Assembly: GCA_033765345.1 (NCBI GenBank)
Contig: JANRIC010000043.1
Location: 1-15,957 of the forward strand
Length of the DNA: 15,957 nt
Source of the DNA: JANRIC01 sp033765345
Lineage (GTDB): Bacteria > Bacteroidota > Bacteroidia > Cytophagales > Microscillaceae
Direction of reading: 5' to 3'
Of the stretch, positions 1 to 8,202 are shown one piece after another. Numbering within the stretch: position 1 is the first letter of the stretch; each line of letters begins with the position of its first letter. The notes below the pieces were generated by a model that worked only from the letters and a program-made list of their open reading frames with translations, made no database searches and was not told the origin of the DNA. The position numbers and the translations under genes were made by a program.

Positions 1-159
1 CAGGATTTATAAGATTTTCTTGAGGCACAGGATTTCTCTTTTAAATACTAGCTCACATATTATCGCCCGGCTTGGTATCCTCAACAAAACCTAAATACCA
101 AAATCGAGACAGGATTTATAAGTTTTTCTTGAGGCACAGGATTTCTCTTTTAAATACTA
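1..159. repeat. 50-bp direct repeat, two copies
   Basis: Two 50-bp copies occupy 1-50 and 110-159 and differ at one base (a/t at the 14th position). They are separated by 59 bp of unrelated sequence. Each copy also holds an internal short repeat, CAGGATTT, about 28 bp apart. The right copy ends exactly on the stop codon of the 70-aa gene at 157-369 (reverse strand), so the repeat is that gene's 3' flank. No gene is visible in 1-156. Further copies may lie to the left of the window. Confidence 0.9.
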
Positions 160-369
160 CCTTATATACACCAGTTTAAGCCTTTCCTGCATACAATCCT
201 TGAGCATTGCTTCAAACTGAGGATGATTGGGGTGAATCCCTTCTTTCCCTAGAAGGATTAAAGCGACTTGTTTGCGTGCTTGTTCTTCGCTATAAGCCAT
301 CTCGATAAATTGTTGATATGAGTTTAGCACCCGGAGGGTATATTGAAACATTTCTTGTTTTTTTTCCAT
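157..369 (-). CDS. Hypothetical protein, 70 aa
   Basis: This is a small soluble, charged protein that I do not recognise. It starts MEKKQEMFQYTLRVLNSY and shows no signal peptide or membrane segment. It appears mostly helical, with amphipathic stretches at about residues 8-40 and 50-66 and a short loop around GIHPNHPQ (44-51). The ATG at 369 follows a weak purine stretch (gagacaaaag). The gene is divergent from the VOC gene across 136 bp, which could hold promoters for both. Its stop codon lies in the first bases of a 50-bp repeat that recurs further left. The even residue composition favours a real gene over a chance frame, but no family can be named. Confidence 0.5.
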   Translation of the reverse strand: MEKKQEMFQYTLRVLNSYQQFIEMAYSEEQARKQVALILLGKEGIHPNHPQFEAMLKDCMQERLKLVYIR

Positions 370-505
370 ATCTTTTGTCTCTGGTTGTGATTTTTCTGAT
401 TTATTTGATTATTTTGGACGAAATTATTTGTCGATTTTTATTGAGAAAACTGACTTGCAAACCTTAATTATTACAAAAATACACTAGAAATATATCAGTT
501 TAGTT

Positions 506-856
506 ATGCTCACAGAAGTAAATCCCAAATTGCCGATGCGTGACAAGGCAAAAACCAAAGACTTCTACATCAACCAACTAGGTTTTACGCAATCTGCCGA
601 TTATGAGGGCTACCTAATCATTCAAAAAGATAGCATAGAAATTCATTTTTTTGAATTTAAAACACTTGATCCCAAAGAAAATTACGGGCAGGTGTATATC
701 AGAACGAATGAGATTGACCATCTTTATCAATCATTCCTCGACAAAAAAATCAGCATCCACCCAAACGCCCCCCTGGAAATAAAACCCTGGCGGCAAAAGG
801 AATTTTCACTCCTTGACCCTGATCATAACTTACTGACTTTCGGGCAAAGTATCTAA
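506..856 (+). CDS. VOC-superfamily protein (glyoxalase/bleomycin-resistance fold)
   Basis: The 116-aa protein has the length and beta-alpha-beta-beta-beta pattern of single-domain vicinal-oxygen-chelate proteins of the bleomycin-resistance subgroup. Visible signs are the N-terminal strand ending LPMRDKAKTKDFYINQLGF (residues 9-27), the strand IEIHFFEF (44-51), a YIRTNEIDHLYQSF helix (64-77), and the closing LDPDHNLLTFGQ (103-114). Proteins of this subgroup usually bind hydrophobic or cationic compounds rather than a catalytic metal, and the full glyoxalase I metal set is not apparent here. A drug-binding or unknown small-molecule role is therefore the safest call. The gene stands alone, with 136 bp upstream and a 507-bp gene-free repeat region downstream. 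Confidence 0.85.
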   Translation: MLTEVNPKLPMRDKAKTKDFYINQLGFTQSADYEGYLIIQKDSIEIHFFEFKTLDPKENYGQVYIRTNEIDHLYQSFLDKKISIHPNAPLEIKPWRQKEFSLLDPDHNLLTFGQSI

Positions 857-1363
857 AGACATCAAGGATACAAAGTTAAAACTCATGATCCCCTTTGAAA
901 AAAATTCCGGGTTCGTTGTCTTTTGTTGGTCTTGCGTTGTGAGAATATCCCAAACCTTCAGCTAGAATTTGTAGACTTTCCGAATACTTTAAAATGATCC
1001 TTCAGAACAGCCCAAAGAACGAAGTTTTTGGAGAAGGATTTTAGACCCAGATTGGCTTGTCCAAATTTTTGGAGAAGGATTTTAGACCCAGATTGGCTTG
1101 TCCAAATTTTTGGAGAAGGCTTTTAGACCCAGATTGGCTTGTCCAAATTTTTGGAGAAGGATTTTAGACCCAGATTGGCTTGTCCAAATTTTTGGAGAAG
1201 GATTTTAGACCCAGATTGGCTTGTCCAAATTTTTGGAGAAGGATTTTAGACCCAGATTGGCTTGTCCAAGCCACAGGTCTCCAGCTTGTGGGCTATTTTC
1301 CACAAAATATGCCGGATAAGCAGATTTCTTTTGAAAATCGTGGTGTTGATCTACAGAGATGTG
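857..1363. other. Gene-free region with minisatellite
   Basis: This 507-bp stretch lies between the convergent ends of the VOC gene and the beta-barrel gene. 857-1024 holds nothing I can recognise. 1025-1269 is the 41-bp tandem repeat listed separately. Just after it, at 1270-1293, GCCACA pairs imperfectly with TGTGGGC to form a weak hairpin. Open frames across the repeat (for example 1180-1404) simply read the repeat unit and have no credible start context. Confidence 0.75.
1025..1269. repeat. 41-bp tandem repeat, six units
   Basis: Six head-to-tail units lie at 1025-1065, 1066-1106, 1107-1147, 1148-1188, 1189-1229 and 1230-1269. They are almost identical: the third unit has c for a at 1120, and the last base of the sixth is changed. 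Each junction forms the small palindrome TCCAAATTTTTGGA. Since 41 is not a multiple of three, the array cannot encode a periodic peptide. Near-identity between units points to recent expansion or continuing homogenisation. Confidence 0.95.
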
Positions 1364-1915
1364 TTAAAAAGCCACGCCAAAGTTCACCCCAAATCGAGGA
1401 TTAAAACCCGTAAACACATCATCATCTGTGGTATCTTGCTGATTCTTATTTTGATAAAAGGGAATATCATAGATTGAGCCGCCGTAAATCTCCAGGGTAA
1501 AAGGAATCTTGTGCCCGAATACCCATTGCCCACCCAAGCCTGCACCCAATCCATAAGTCATTAGGCGGGTTTTGTCGGAAAGTTCGGATGATGAGAGCTT
1601 GAGATTTTGGTATCTGAAAAAAGAATTGACAAAAAAGCCAGCAGGAGATTCATATTTATCCAGATAAAGACGATACTCGGGAGTAATGCCGAAACCCCGA
1701 AAGTCAGTAGATTTTGATTGATAAGCCGTGTAGAATACCCCTAATTGTAGGCTATTGGTCGGGCTGACCAAATGCTCCGCTGACATAGACACAGAGCGAA
1801 CAATAGGGCTTAAAACATTCAATTTGAGGATATTACGGGGTTGGGCGATTGTCTTTGATGGAAATAAAAAGTACAAGCATCCGCTTAGAAAACAAATTTT
1901 GCTACTCAGGCTCAT
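1364..1915 (-). CDS. Outer-membrane beta-barrel protein, DUF3575-like
   Basis: The protein is read as 183 aa from the ATG at 1915, because MSLSSKICFLSGCLYFLFPS followed by KTIAQ is a clear signal peptide with cleavage near residue 25. The frame stays open to 2056, but that extension would bury the signal and would run through the hairpin at 1949-1979. The mature part alternates strand-like segments: LKLNVLSPIV (30-39), SLQLGVFYTAY (55-65), GITPEYRLYL (76-85), GFFVNSFFRYQNLKL (93-107), LGAGLGGQWVF (123-133). It ends in phenylalanine, as outer-membrane barrels commonly do. The GITPEYRLYLDK motif is typical of DUF3575 proteins of Bacteroidota, whose function is unknown. It lies 118 bp downstream of the 245-aa gene on the same strand. 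Confidence 0.8.
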   Translation of the reverse strand: MSLSSKICFLSGCLYFLFPSKTIAQPRNILKLNVLSPIVRSVSMSAEHLVSPTNSLQLGVFYTAYQSKSTDFRGFGITPEYRLYLDKYESPAGFFVNSFFRYQNLKLSSSELSDKTRLMTYGLGAGLGGQWVFGHKIPFTLEIYGGSIYDIPFYQNKNQQDTTDDDVFTGFNPRFGVNFGVAF

Positions 1916-1948
1916 AAGGATTTCGTTTTTTGGAATGGAATCATACAA

Positions 1949-1979
1949 CCTGCAATCTATACAGATGAAAGATTGCAGG
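1949..1979. other. Perfect 10-bp inverted repeat before the barrel gene
   Basis: CCTGCAATCT (1949-1958) and AGATTGCAGG (1970-1979) form a perfect 10-bp stem with an 11-nt loop. The hairpin sits between the stop of the 245-aa gene (2034) and the start of the barrel gene (1915), both on the reverse strand, so it would lie in the leader of the latter. No U-run follows it in the reverse direction. An operator, a messenger-processing hairpin or an extragenic palindrome fits better than an intrinsic terminator. Confidence 0.65.
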
Positions 1980-2033
1980 CTGATTTCAACACGTGATCGG
2001 TTTTTGGGGGGTTGCCTAGTAGTCCAAAACTCT

Positions 2034-2771
2034 TTATTTACCCCAAAGCGTATCATTCATGCTGTTTTCCAATTCTACGGGATAACCACTACCAGCCACA
2101 AAAGCACGGATGGGTTCTTTTTCCCCCCAATGCACCAACTCAATGTAAGTACGTCCATAACCTAGTTCATTACTTTGGCGATCGAACAATTCAATCCAGC
2201 CGTCGTCGCCGTCAGTAGTCACACGCACAGCGTAGAGTCCTTTTTTAGCTTCACTTTCTCCTTCTGCGATGGTACTTTCCGGTACAAAATACAGCCTGAC
2301 TACCCCCCAATCGGCTTCTTCCACACTTTGATAATAATAATCTATGGATTCACGGATAGTAGCAGGAAGTTCTTGGTCACGATCGATCAAGTATTGCTCC
2401 CAGAAGTATACTTCGCTTTCTACATTATTTTTATGGTCTTCATAACGAGCCTGCCAGAAATTTCTCAGTTCTTTCTCGTAGAACAGTCGGTAAACAGTCG
2501 TATTTCCGGTTTCAGGATCGGTTTTGAGAAAGGCTAGTTTTTCGGTGATCCATTCCCGGGCTTTTTCCGTCCAGGGCAATTCATTAAACAAATAAAGCAA
2601 TGTTGCTTTTTCAATTTCGGTAATTTCTTGTCCATCCATCGCTTCTTCATAAAGCTGGATAGCGTCTTCGTAGGAGATACGACCGTCTCCTTTTCCGGCA
2701 GTCAGGGATTGCCCTTTGTTGAGTAAGGCTGCATCAAAATACTGCCCTTGGATTACTTTGTAATAAGCCAT
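2034..2771 (-). CDS. Acidic protein of unknown function, 245 aa, EF-hand-like segment
   Basis: The protein has no signal peptide or membrane segment and is rich in Asp and Glu, so it is probably cytoplasmic. Residues 25-41 (AGKGDGRISYEDAIQLY) resemble a degenerate EF-hand calcium loop followed by its helix, but several liganding positions are not acidic, so calcium binding is only a possibility. The middle (50-150) looks helical and rich in aromatic residues (FNELPW, FWQARY, FWEQYLIDRDQELP). The last third (155-235) looks like a beta domain (WGVVRLYFVPES, GLYAVRVTTDGDDGWIELFD). The gene starts 31 bp after the oxidoreductase stop on the same strand, so the two are probably co-transcribed. I do not recognise a named family. 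Confidence 0.75.
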   Translation of the reverse strand: MAYYKVIQGQYFDAALLNKGQSLTAGKGDGRISYEDAIQLYEEAMDGQEITEIEKATLLYLFNELPWTEKAREWITEKLAFLKTDPETGNTTVYRLFYEKELRNFWQARYEDHKNNVESEVYFWEQYLIDRDQELPATIRESIDYYYQSVEEADWGVVRLYFVPESTIAEGESEAKKGLYAVRVTTDGDDGWIELFDRQSNELGYGRTYIELVHWGEKEPIRAFVAGSGYPVELENSMNDTLWGK

Positions 2772-2802
2772 CGTTTTATTAAATTGGTTTGAGTATGCTA
2801 GG

Positions 2803-4203
2803 TTATGATTTTAGAACCATCTTCACTGGATCCCATTCCACGATTTTTTTCTCAAATACACTCATATTGGTAGCCAAACAAGGCGCAGCAGCCCTAAATC
2901 CAAAAGAAGCATCCTGCATCACGGTTTTGCCCTCACGAATTGCCGTAAATAAACCCTTAAAATGCTCCTCTCGATCATCGTATCCTTTGGGAGTTTTGTA
3001 AACCACATCATCCAACTTGGATGCTTTGCGATCGGCTTCGTCGTATTTTTGATTAAAATCAGCAATAAATTCTTTTTGAGTTTTTTCTGTAAATGTAAAT
3101 AAAGAATCATACCCGCCGTATTCAGGAGCTTTAGGCAAAGGAGATTTTTTGACCGTAAATCCGCCCCAGCCTATCTCAATCACACCTTCAGAGCCTACAA
3201 TTTGTGTACTTTCGCTTCCTCCCGAACCATCCGCAAAATTAACCTGTAGGATTGCCTGAAAAGCAGGATGTTTGTCCGTGTCGGGATATTCCAGAATGGC
3301 ACTTACTACGTCCGGTACATCTCGACCATCCTTCCAATAAGTGAGCTGACCACTCGCCATCACACGGTTAGGACCCAAAGAACCTGTGACAAAATGCAGC
3401 CCTGAAAGCAAATGTACAAACAAATCACCCGGTACACCAGTACCATAATCTCTATAATTACGCCATCTAAAAAAGCGAACCGCATCAAAAGGAACTTTGG
3501 GTGCATTGCCCAGAAAACGATCAAAATCTACCGTTTCGGGAGAGGCGTCTGGGGGAATAGAATATTGCCAAGCACCCAGCGAACTATGGCGATTATAACG
3601 AGCTACCACAGAATTAATCTGCCCAATAGCACCAGATTCATACAATTTTTTAGCCTCTAGCATAGCGATGCTGCTGGTACGCTGACTGCCTACCTGAAGA
3701 ACCTTACCGCTTTTTTTCTGTGCCTCGATCACATCCAGCCCTTGAGAAAATTGATGCACCATCGGTTTTTCACAGTAAATGTGTTTGCCTTTTTGGAGTG
3801 CCTCAATGGCGATTTGGCTGTGCCAGTGATCGGGTGTACTGATGATGACCGCATCAATATCCTTACGATCCAGGATTTCACGATAATCACGGGTTGTTTT
3901 GATGTCTTTTCCAAATACATATTTGGCTTGCTCCAGACGACCATCATAGAGATCGCAAACCGCCACCAACTCTGTACCTTCTACTTTGAGTGCCGTGCGT
4001 GTATCATAATGCCCGATAATGCCCATACCGATCGTGGCAAGGCGGATTTTATCATTGAGGTTGTAAATAGGAGTGGGCGTTTTTGCAGGTTGTAACTCAA
4101 TCACCTGAGCCTGAGATGAAAAAGGAATGATACCAGAGGCAAGAACTGCGGATGTTCCCCCTAATTTTTTCAAAAATTTTCTTCTTGTGTTTTTAGATTT
4201 CAT
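2803..4203 (-). CDS. Tat-exported Gfo/Idh/MocA family oxidoreductase
   Basis: This is an NAD(P)-dependent sugar-dehydrogenase-type enzyme of 466 aa. Residues 1-33 form a twin-arginine signal (NTRRKFLKKLGG, then a hydrophobic stretch ending SSQAQ), so export to the periplasm in folded form is expected. The Rossmann domain follows: IRLATIGMGIIGH (53-65, the GxGxxG fingerprint), AVCD at the end of the second strand (81-84), ISTPDHWHSQIAIEALQKGKH (121-141) and the family signature EKP at 145-147. The remainder is the alpha/beta substrate domain with YGTGVPGDLFVHLLSG, a likely active-site segment. Secreted members are common in Bacteroidota and often act on sugars or glycosides; the substrate here cannot be read. 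It begins an apparent reverse-strand unit with the 245-aa gene and is divergent from nhaD across 227 A+T-rich bases. Confidence 0.93.
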   Translation of the reverse strand: MKSKNTRRKFLKKLGGTSAVLASGIIPFSSQAQVIELQPAKTPTPIYNLNDKIRLATIGMGIIGHYDTRTALKVEGTELVAVCDLYDGRLEQAKYVFGKDIKTTRDYREILDRKDIDAVIISTPDHWHSQIAIEALQKGKHIYCEKPMVHQFSQGLDVIEAQKKSGKVLQVGSQRTSSIAMLEAKKLYESGAIGQINSVVARYNRHSSLGAWQYSIPPDASPETVDFDRFLGNAPKVPFDAVRFFRWRNYRDYGTGVPGDLFVHLLSGLHFVTGSLGPNRVMASGQLTYWKDGRDVPDVVSAILEYPDTDKHPAFQAILQVNFADGSGGSESTQIVGSEGVIEIGWGGFTVKKSPLPKAPEYGGYDSLFTFTEKTQKEFIADFNQKYDEADRKASKLDDVVYKTPKGYDDREEHFKGLFTAIREGKTVMQDASFGFRAAAPCLATNMSVFEKKIVEWDPVKMVLKS

Positions 4204-4430
4204 GCGCTCAATAAATAATTCGTGGAATTTATCTCTGTAAATTTAAGGAAATAAACCATATCCAGGATTATTTTAACAAAAAACCATATTTTTTCAGGAT
4301 TATCGAAAAATTACTACAATAAAATATTGTTTAAGATATACTAAAAAATTCCAGGAAATTCATATCATTGGAGCGAATTTAGCCTCTGCCATTTAAATTA
4401 TTCAAATTTTAAAACTAACACACTTAAATT

Positions 4431-5747
4431 ATGTATTTGCTTCTATTCATTGTTTTTGTGCTGGGTTACGTAATGATTGCTTTCGAACATCCGCTTAAAA
4501 TTGACAAAGCTGCCTCAGCTATTCTCACTGGTGTTATTATCTGGACGGTTCTTTTGCTTGGAAAAGATACCTTACTGGTTGGTCACGCTGGATTTACGGG
4601 TCAAGGAGAAGAATTGATTAAGCAAATAGACCTGCATCTGCTTGAGCACGTCGGAGAAATTGCCCAAATTTTATTCTTCTTAATGGCAGCTATGACCATT
4701 GTAGAGCTCATTGATGCCTATAGAGGTTTTGAAGTAGTGACCAAACGTATTACCACCACACACAAGGTGACTTTGCTTTGGTTGATTAGTTTTATCACTT
4801 TTTTCTTTTCTGCCGCATTGGATAACTTGACCACAGCCATTGTGATGAGTGCCTTGTTGAAAAAACTCATCAATAAACAGGAAGACCTCTGGTTTTTTGG
4901 GGGGATGGTCATCATTGCTGCCAATGCCGGAGGAGCCTGGTCGCCCATCGGAGACGTAACCACGATTATGCTCTGGATCGGAGGTCAAATCACAGCTTTT
5001 CACATTATTGAAGTTCTGTTTATCCCTAGTTTATTGTGTCTGGTTGTTCCTTTGATTGCTCTTACATTTATTTTAAAAGGAGGCATTGAACGCCCTGAAG
5101 TCATAGAAGAGGACAATAATCACGGAGGTTCAGTCACCAGTTTTGAACAAAAACTTATCTTTTGGTTGGGGGTGATTGGTTTGCTTTCTGTGCCTATTTT
5201 CAAAAATGTAACCCATTTGCCGCCATTTATGGGAATTTTATTTAGTTTGGGAGTGCTTTGGGTGACTACCGAAATCATCCACCGCAAAGACGAAGAACCC
5301 GTTAAAAGTCTGTCAGTAGCTGGTGTCATTCAGCGTATTGATACCCCAAGTATCCTTTTTTTCCTGGGTATTCTACTGGCGGTAGCAGGTTTACAGACAT
5401 CAGGGCATTTGCGTGATGTGGCTGAGGCACTCGATAGTTCTATTGGGGATATTTATATCATCAACGTACTTATTGGAATTCTCTCAGCAGTAGTAGATAA
5501 CGTACCACTAGTTGCTGGAGCGATGGGTATGTATACCCTGGAAACTTACCCTCCAGATCACATCTTCTGGGAATTACTTGCCTATTGTGCTGGTACAGGA
5601 GGTAGTATGCTCATCATAGGTTCGGCAGCAGGTGTTGCCACAATGGGAATTTTGAAAATAGAGTTTTTTTGGTACCTCAAAAAGATCGGTTGGGTAGCCG
5701 CTTTGGGCTATTTTGCAGGCTTCCTTTATTTGTATTTGCTGTATTAA
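4431..5747 (+). CDS. nhaD: Na+/H+ antiporter, NhaD type
   Basis: This 438-aa inner-membrane protein has about a dozen hydrophobic segments from residue 2 to the C terminus. NhaD antiporters exchange cytoplasmic Na+ (or Li+) for external protons and support pH and salt tolerance. Family landmarks visible here are SAALDNLTTAIVMSALLKKL (127-146), NAGGAWSPIGDVTTIMLWIG (165-184), the second repeat's VVDNVPLVAGAMGMY (354-368) and GTGGSMLIIGSAAGVATMG (388-406). The two Asp-Asn helix breaks, LDN and VDN, reflect the inverted duplication typical of the IT superfamily. Length is normal and the ATG begins the first membrane helix. The GH78 gene starts 12 bp downstream, so the two probably share a transcript, although no functional link is obvious. 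Confidence 0.93.
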   Translation: MYLLLFIVFVLGYVMIAFEHPLKIDKAASAILTGVIIWTVLLLGKDTLLVGHAGFTGQGEELIKQIDLHLLEHVGEIAQILFFLMAAMTIVELIDAYRGFEVVTKRITTTHKVTLLWLISFITFFFSAALDNLTTAIVMSALLKKLINKQEDLWFFGGMVIIAANAGGAWSPIGDVTTIMLWIGGQITAFHIIEVLFIPSLLCLVVPLIALTFILKGGIERPEVIEEDNNHGGSVTSFEQKLIFWLGVIGLLSVPIFKNVTHLPPFMGILFSLGVLWVTTEIIHRKDEEPVKSLSVAGVIQRIDTPSILFFLGILLAVAGLQTSGHLRDVAEALDSSIGDIYIINVLIGILSAVVDNVPLVAGAMGMYTLETYPPDHIFWELLAYCAGTGGSMLIIGSAAGVATMGILKIEFFWYLKKIGWVAALGYFAGFLYLYLLY

Positions 5748-5759
5748 AACTATTCGCTT

Positions 5760-8108
5760 ATGAAAACTTTTTGCCTGACTTTCCTGCTCCTTTTGGGGGC
5801 AGGGTCTAAGGGCATTTGTCAGGAAGCCTGGCAAGCCCGCTGGATTAGCCATCCCGAAATCAGCCCTGAAGCTTATACCGTGCTTCACTTTCGCAATACT
5901 TTTACAATCAATACTTTGCCTACTAAACAAAGCCTCAAAATCTCTGCATTCATCCGCTACAAGCTCTATCTCAACGGACAATACCTGGGGCAAGGACCAG
6001 CCAATAATGACCCGATTCATTATTCTTTCGATGAATATGCCATCGAGACTCATCTCAAACAAGGGCAAAATCTAATCGCTGTGGAGGTATTTGATCTGAA
6101 TGCCCTGAATCCGGTTCGCTATATTTCGGATGGGGTCAAATTGATTGTCGAGGCGGAGGGTGAGATGGGTAAACTCATCAACACGGGTAATCCAGGCTGG
6201 AAAGTTTTTCAAAATAAGGCTTATCTACCTACTTTGCGAGGGAAAGATTTTGAAGTTTTGGGATATTATGCTATGGGTGGTGGCGAAAAAGTAAGTGCTG
6301 ACGCTTATCCCTGGGGCTGGGAGCGTGCAAATTATAATGATTCGGATTGGAAATCACCCCGCAGCTTTGAGCTAGGTTATCCATACGGCTTTAAATACGA
6401 TTATGGAGCCGCTGATATAGGGCTGAGTACCCGAAGAATCCCGATGATGGATGAATCCTCAGAAGCCCGACCTAGCCTCCGAAAAGTAAGCGGATTGCTG
6501 GAAAAAACCTTCCTGGATGCTTGGAAAGCCCAAAAACCCCTTGAAATCCCTGCCAATAGTGAAGTAAGCTTTTTGTTAGATCAAACTTACCTCAGCAAAG
6601 GTTTTCCTACATTTAGCTTCTCCGAAGGTAAAGATGCCCAAATTGAAATTAGCTATGCCGAGACCCTTTTTGAAGAAGACCGAAAAGCCGGAAATAGAAA
6701 TGAAATCGAAGGGAAAAAATTTATCGGTCTCAAAGACATTCTGGTTGCCGACGGCGGAAACCGTAGGGTTTTCTCACCCCTGCTCAATCGCACCTGGAGA
6801 TACATAACCCTAAAAATCAAAACCTCTGCACAGTCTTTGGTTTGGGATAATTATCAAGCGAATAAGTTTATTTATCCCTTTGAAGAAAAAGCGATGTTTA
6901 GGTCTTCAAACCCACTACACCGTCAAATTTGGGAGGTTGGCTGGCGTACAGCCCGCCTTTGTGCCGATGAGACCTATATGGATTGCCCTTACTACGAACA
7001 GTTACAATACATCGGCGATACTCGTGTACAAGCTTTGATTTCTTTGTATGTATCCGGAGATGATCGCCTCATGCGCAATGCCCTCGATCAATTTGCCCAC
7101 TCGATGACCGACGAAGGCATTACCCAAAGCCGCTATCCGGCGCATCTTTTACAATATATTCCCCCTTATTCGCTTTTTTGGATCAATATGCTCCAAGATT
7201 ATCACATGCTTCGCCATGATGATGCTTTCGTCAAAAAATATATGGGGCAAGTCACATCTATTTTGCTTTGGTTTGAAGACAAACTGCGAGAAGACCGTCT
7301 GCTCGGGCCGATGCCCTGGTGGTCTTATGTAGACGTGACACCAGATTTTGACAAGTCCTCTCCCCCAGGCTCTTGGACGGGCGGCTCTGCGGTGCTTACC
7401 CTGCAATATCTCTATGCCTTGCAGGAGGCAATTCCTTTGTTGGAATATTTCCAAAAATCTGAATTGGTGCAGCATTTTCAGACACTAAGCGCTCAAATCA
7501 GAGAAGCCGTGCTCAAACAAACCTATGTATCCGAAAAACAGCTCTTTGCAGATACTCCTGATCGAGACCATTTCAGCCAACACGCCAATCTGCTGGCCAT
7601 CCTGACCAATACCGCCGAAAAAAATCAACAATCCGACCTGTTTCAAAAAATTATCCGCGATACTACACTCTCGCCTTGCAATATTTATTTCCGTTTTTAC
7701 CTGACTCGTGCCGCTCAACAAACCGGTAACGGCGATTACTTCGTGCGTAATATGCAGGTTTGGGAAGATATGCTCAAAGAAGGGCTGACTACCTTTGCCG
7801 AACACGTAGGGCGCACCCGCTCAGACTGCCACGCCTGGAGTGCTAGTCCAAATTATGAATTTTTGCATACCGTCTGTGGCATTCAGGCTTCCAAGCCCCA
7901 TTTTGAAGAAGTGCTGATTGCCCCTAACTTGGGAGATTTGAAGGAAGCATCCGCCTCTATGCCCCACCCCAAAGGCAAAATCGAGGTAAACTTTAAAGTC
8001 AATCAAGGCAAAATATCCGGTGAAATCATCCTTCCCGCAGGCTTAAAAGGGCAATTTATCTGGAAAGATGCCCGAAAGGAATTGGTGGGTGGAAGGAATG
8101 TTTTGTGA
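5760..8108 (+). CDS. Secreted GH78 alpha-L-rhamnosidase-like protein
   Basis: The 782-aa protein has a signal peptide (MKTFCLTFLLLLGAGSKGIC, cleavage near Q21) and therefore a periplasmic or outer-surface location. Residues 25-130 form a beta-sandwich binding domain (RYKLYLNGQYLGQGP, EYAIETHLKQGQNLIAVEVF). A further beta region follows to about 375. The (alpha/alpha)6 catalytic barrel spans about 376-715 and a small C-terminal beta domain ends the protein. In the barrel, DCPYYEQLQYIGDTR (408-422) matches the rhamnosidase motif carrying the general acid, here probably E413. TTFAEH (677-682) with HAWSASP (691-697) would supply the general base, probably E681. The family hydrolyses terminal alpha-L-rhamnosides by inversion. 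It follows nhaD by 12 bp and ends ahead of a hairpin. Exact substrate is uncertain. Confidence 0.9.
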   Translation: MKTFCLTFLLLLGAGSKGICQEAWQARWISHPEISPEAYTVLHFRNTFTINTLPTKQSLKISAFIRYKLYLNGQYLGQGPANNDPIHYSFDEYAIETHLKQGQNLIAVEVFDLNALNPVRYISDGVKLIVEAEGEMGKLINTGNPGWKVFQNKAYLPTLRGKDFEVLGYYAMGGGEKVSADAYPWGWERANYNDSDWKSPRSFELGYPYGFKYDYGAADIGLSTRRIPMMDESSEARPSLRKVSGLLEKTFLDAWKAQKPLEIPANSEVSFLLDQTYLSKGFPTFSFSEGKDAQIEISYAETLFEEDRKAGNRNEIEGKKFIGLKDILVADGGNRRVFSPLLNRTWRYITLKIKTSAQSLVWDNYQANKFIYPFEEKAMFRSSNPLHRQIWEVGWRTARLCADETYMDCPYYEQLQYIGDTRVQALISLYVSGDDRLMRNALDQFAHSMTDEGITQSRYPAHLLQYIPPYSLFWINMLQDYHMLRHDDAFVKKYMGQVTSILLWFEDKLREDRLLGPMPWWSYVDVTPDFDKSSPPGSWTGGSAVLTLQYLYALQEAIPLLEYFQKSELVQHFQTLSAQIREAVLKQTYVSEKQLFADTPDRDHFSQHANLLAILTNTAEKNQQSDLFQKIIRDTTLSPCNIYFRFYLTRAAQQTGNGDYFVRNMQVWEDMLKEGLTTFAEHVGRTRSDCHAWSASPNYEFLHTVCGIQASKPHFEEVLIAPNLGDLKEASASMPHPKGKIEVNFKVNQGKISGEIILPAGLKGQFIWKDARKELVGGRNVL

Positions 8109-8122
8109 TGACTTTCCTTTGT

Positions 8123-8173
8123 GCTTCTGCATCTTAGCGTGCATATTTTATCATCACGCTAAGGCGCAGAGGC
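8123..8173. terminator. Imperfect 19-bp hairpin between convergent genes
   Basis: Arms 8123-8141 and 8155-8173 pair at 16 of 19 positions, with a perfect core CTTAGCGTG / CACGCTAAG and a 13-nt loop. The hairpin lies between the end of the GH78 gene and the end of the alpha/beta hydrolase gene, a position suited to a two-way terminator. The arm sequence resembles dispersed 'CTCTGCGCCTTAGCGT' palindromes seen in many Bacteroidota and cyanobacterial genomes, so it may be a repeat element used as a terminator. No strong U-run follows on either side. Confidence 0.5.
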
Positions 8174-8202
8174 TGACCCATAAAAATGCTCTTGAAATAT
8201 CT

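Noticed and set aside
1180..1477. Open frames of 71-74 aa running out of the 41-bp repeat array
   Set aside because: They mostly read repeat units in shifting frames, lack a credible start context and overlap the end of the beta-barrel gene.
5574..6068. 164-aa reverse-strand frame across the nhaD/GH78 junction
   Set aside because: It lies antisense to two well-supported genes and shows no coding features of its own.
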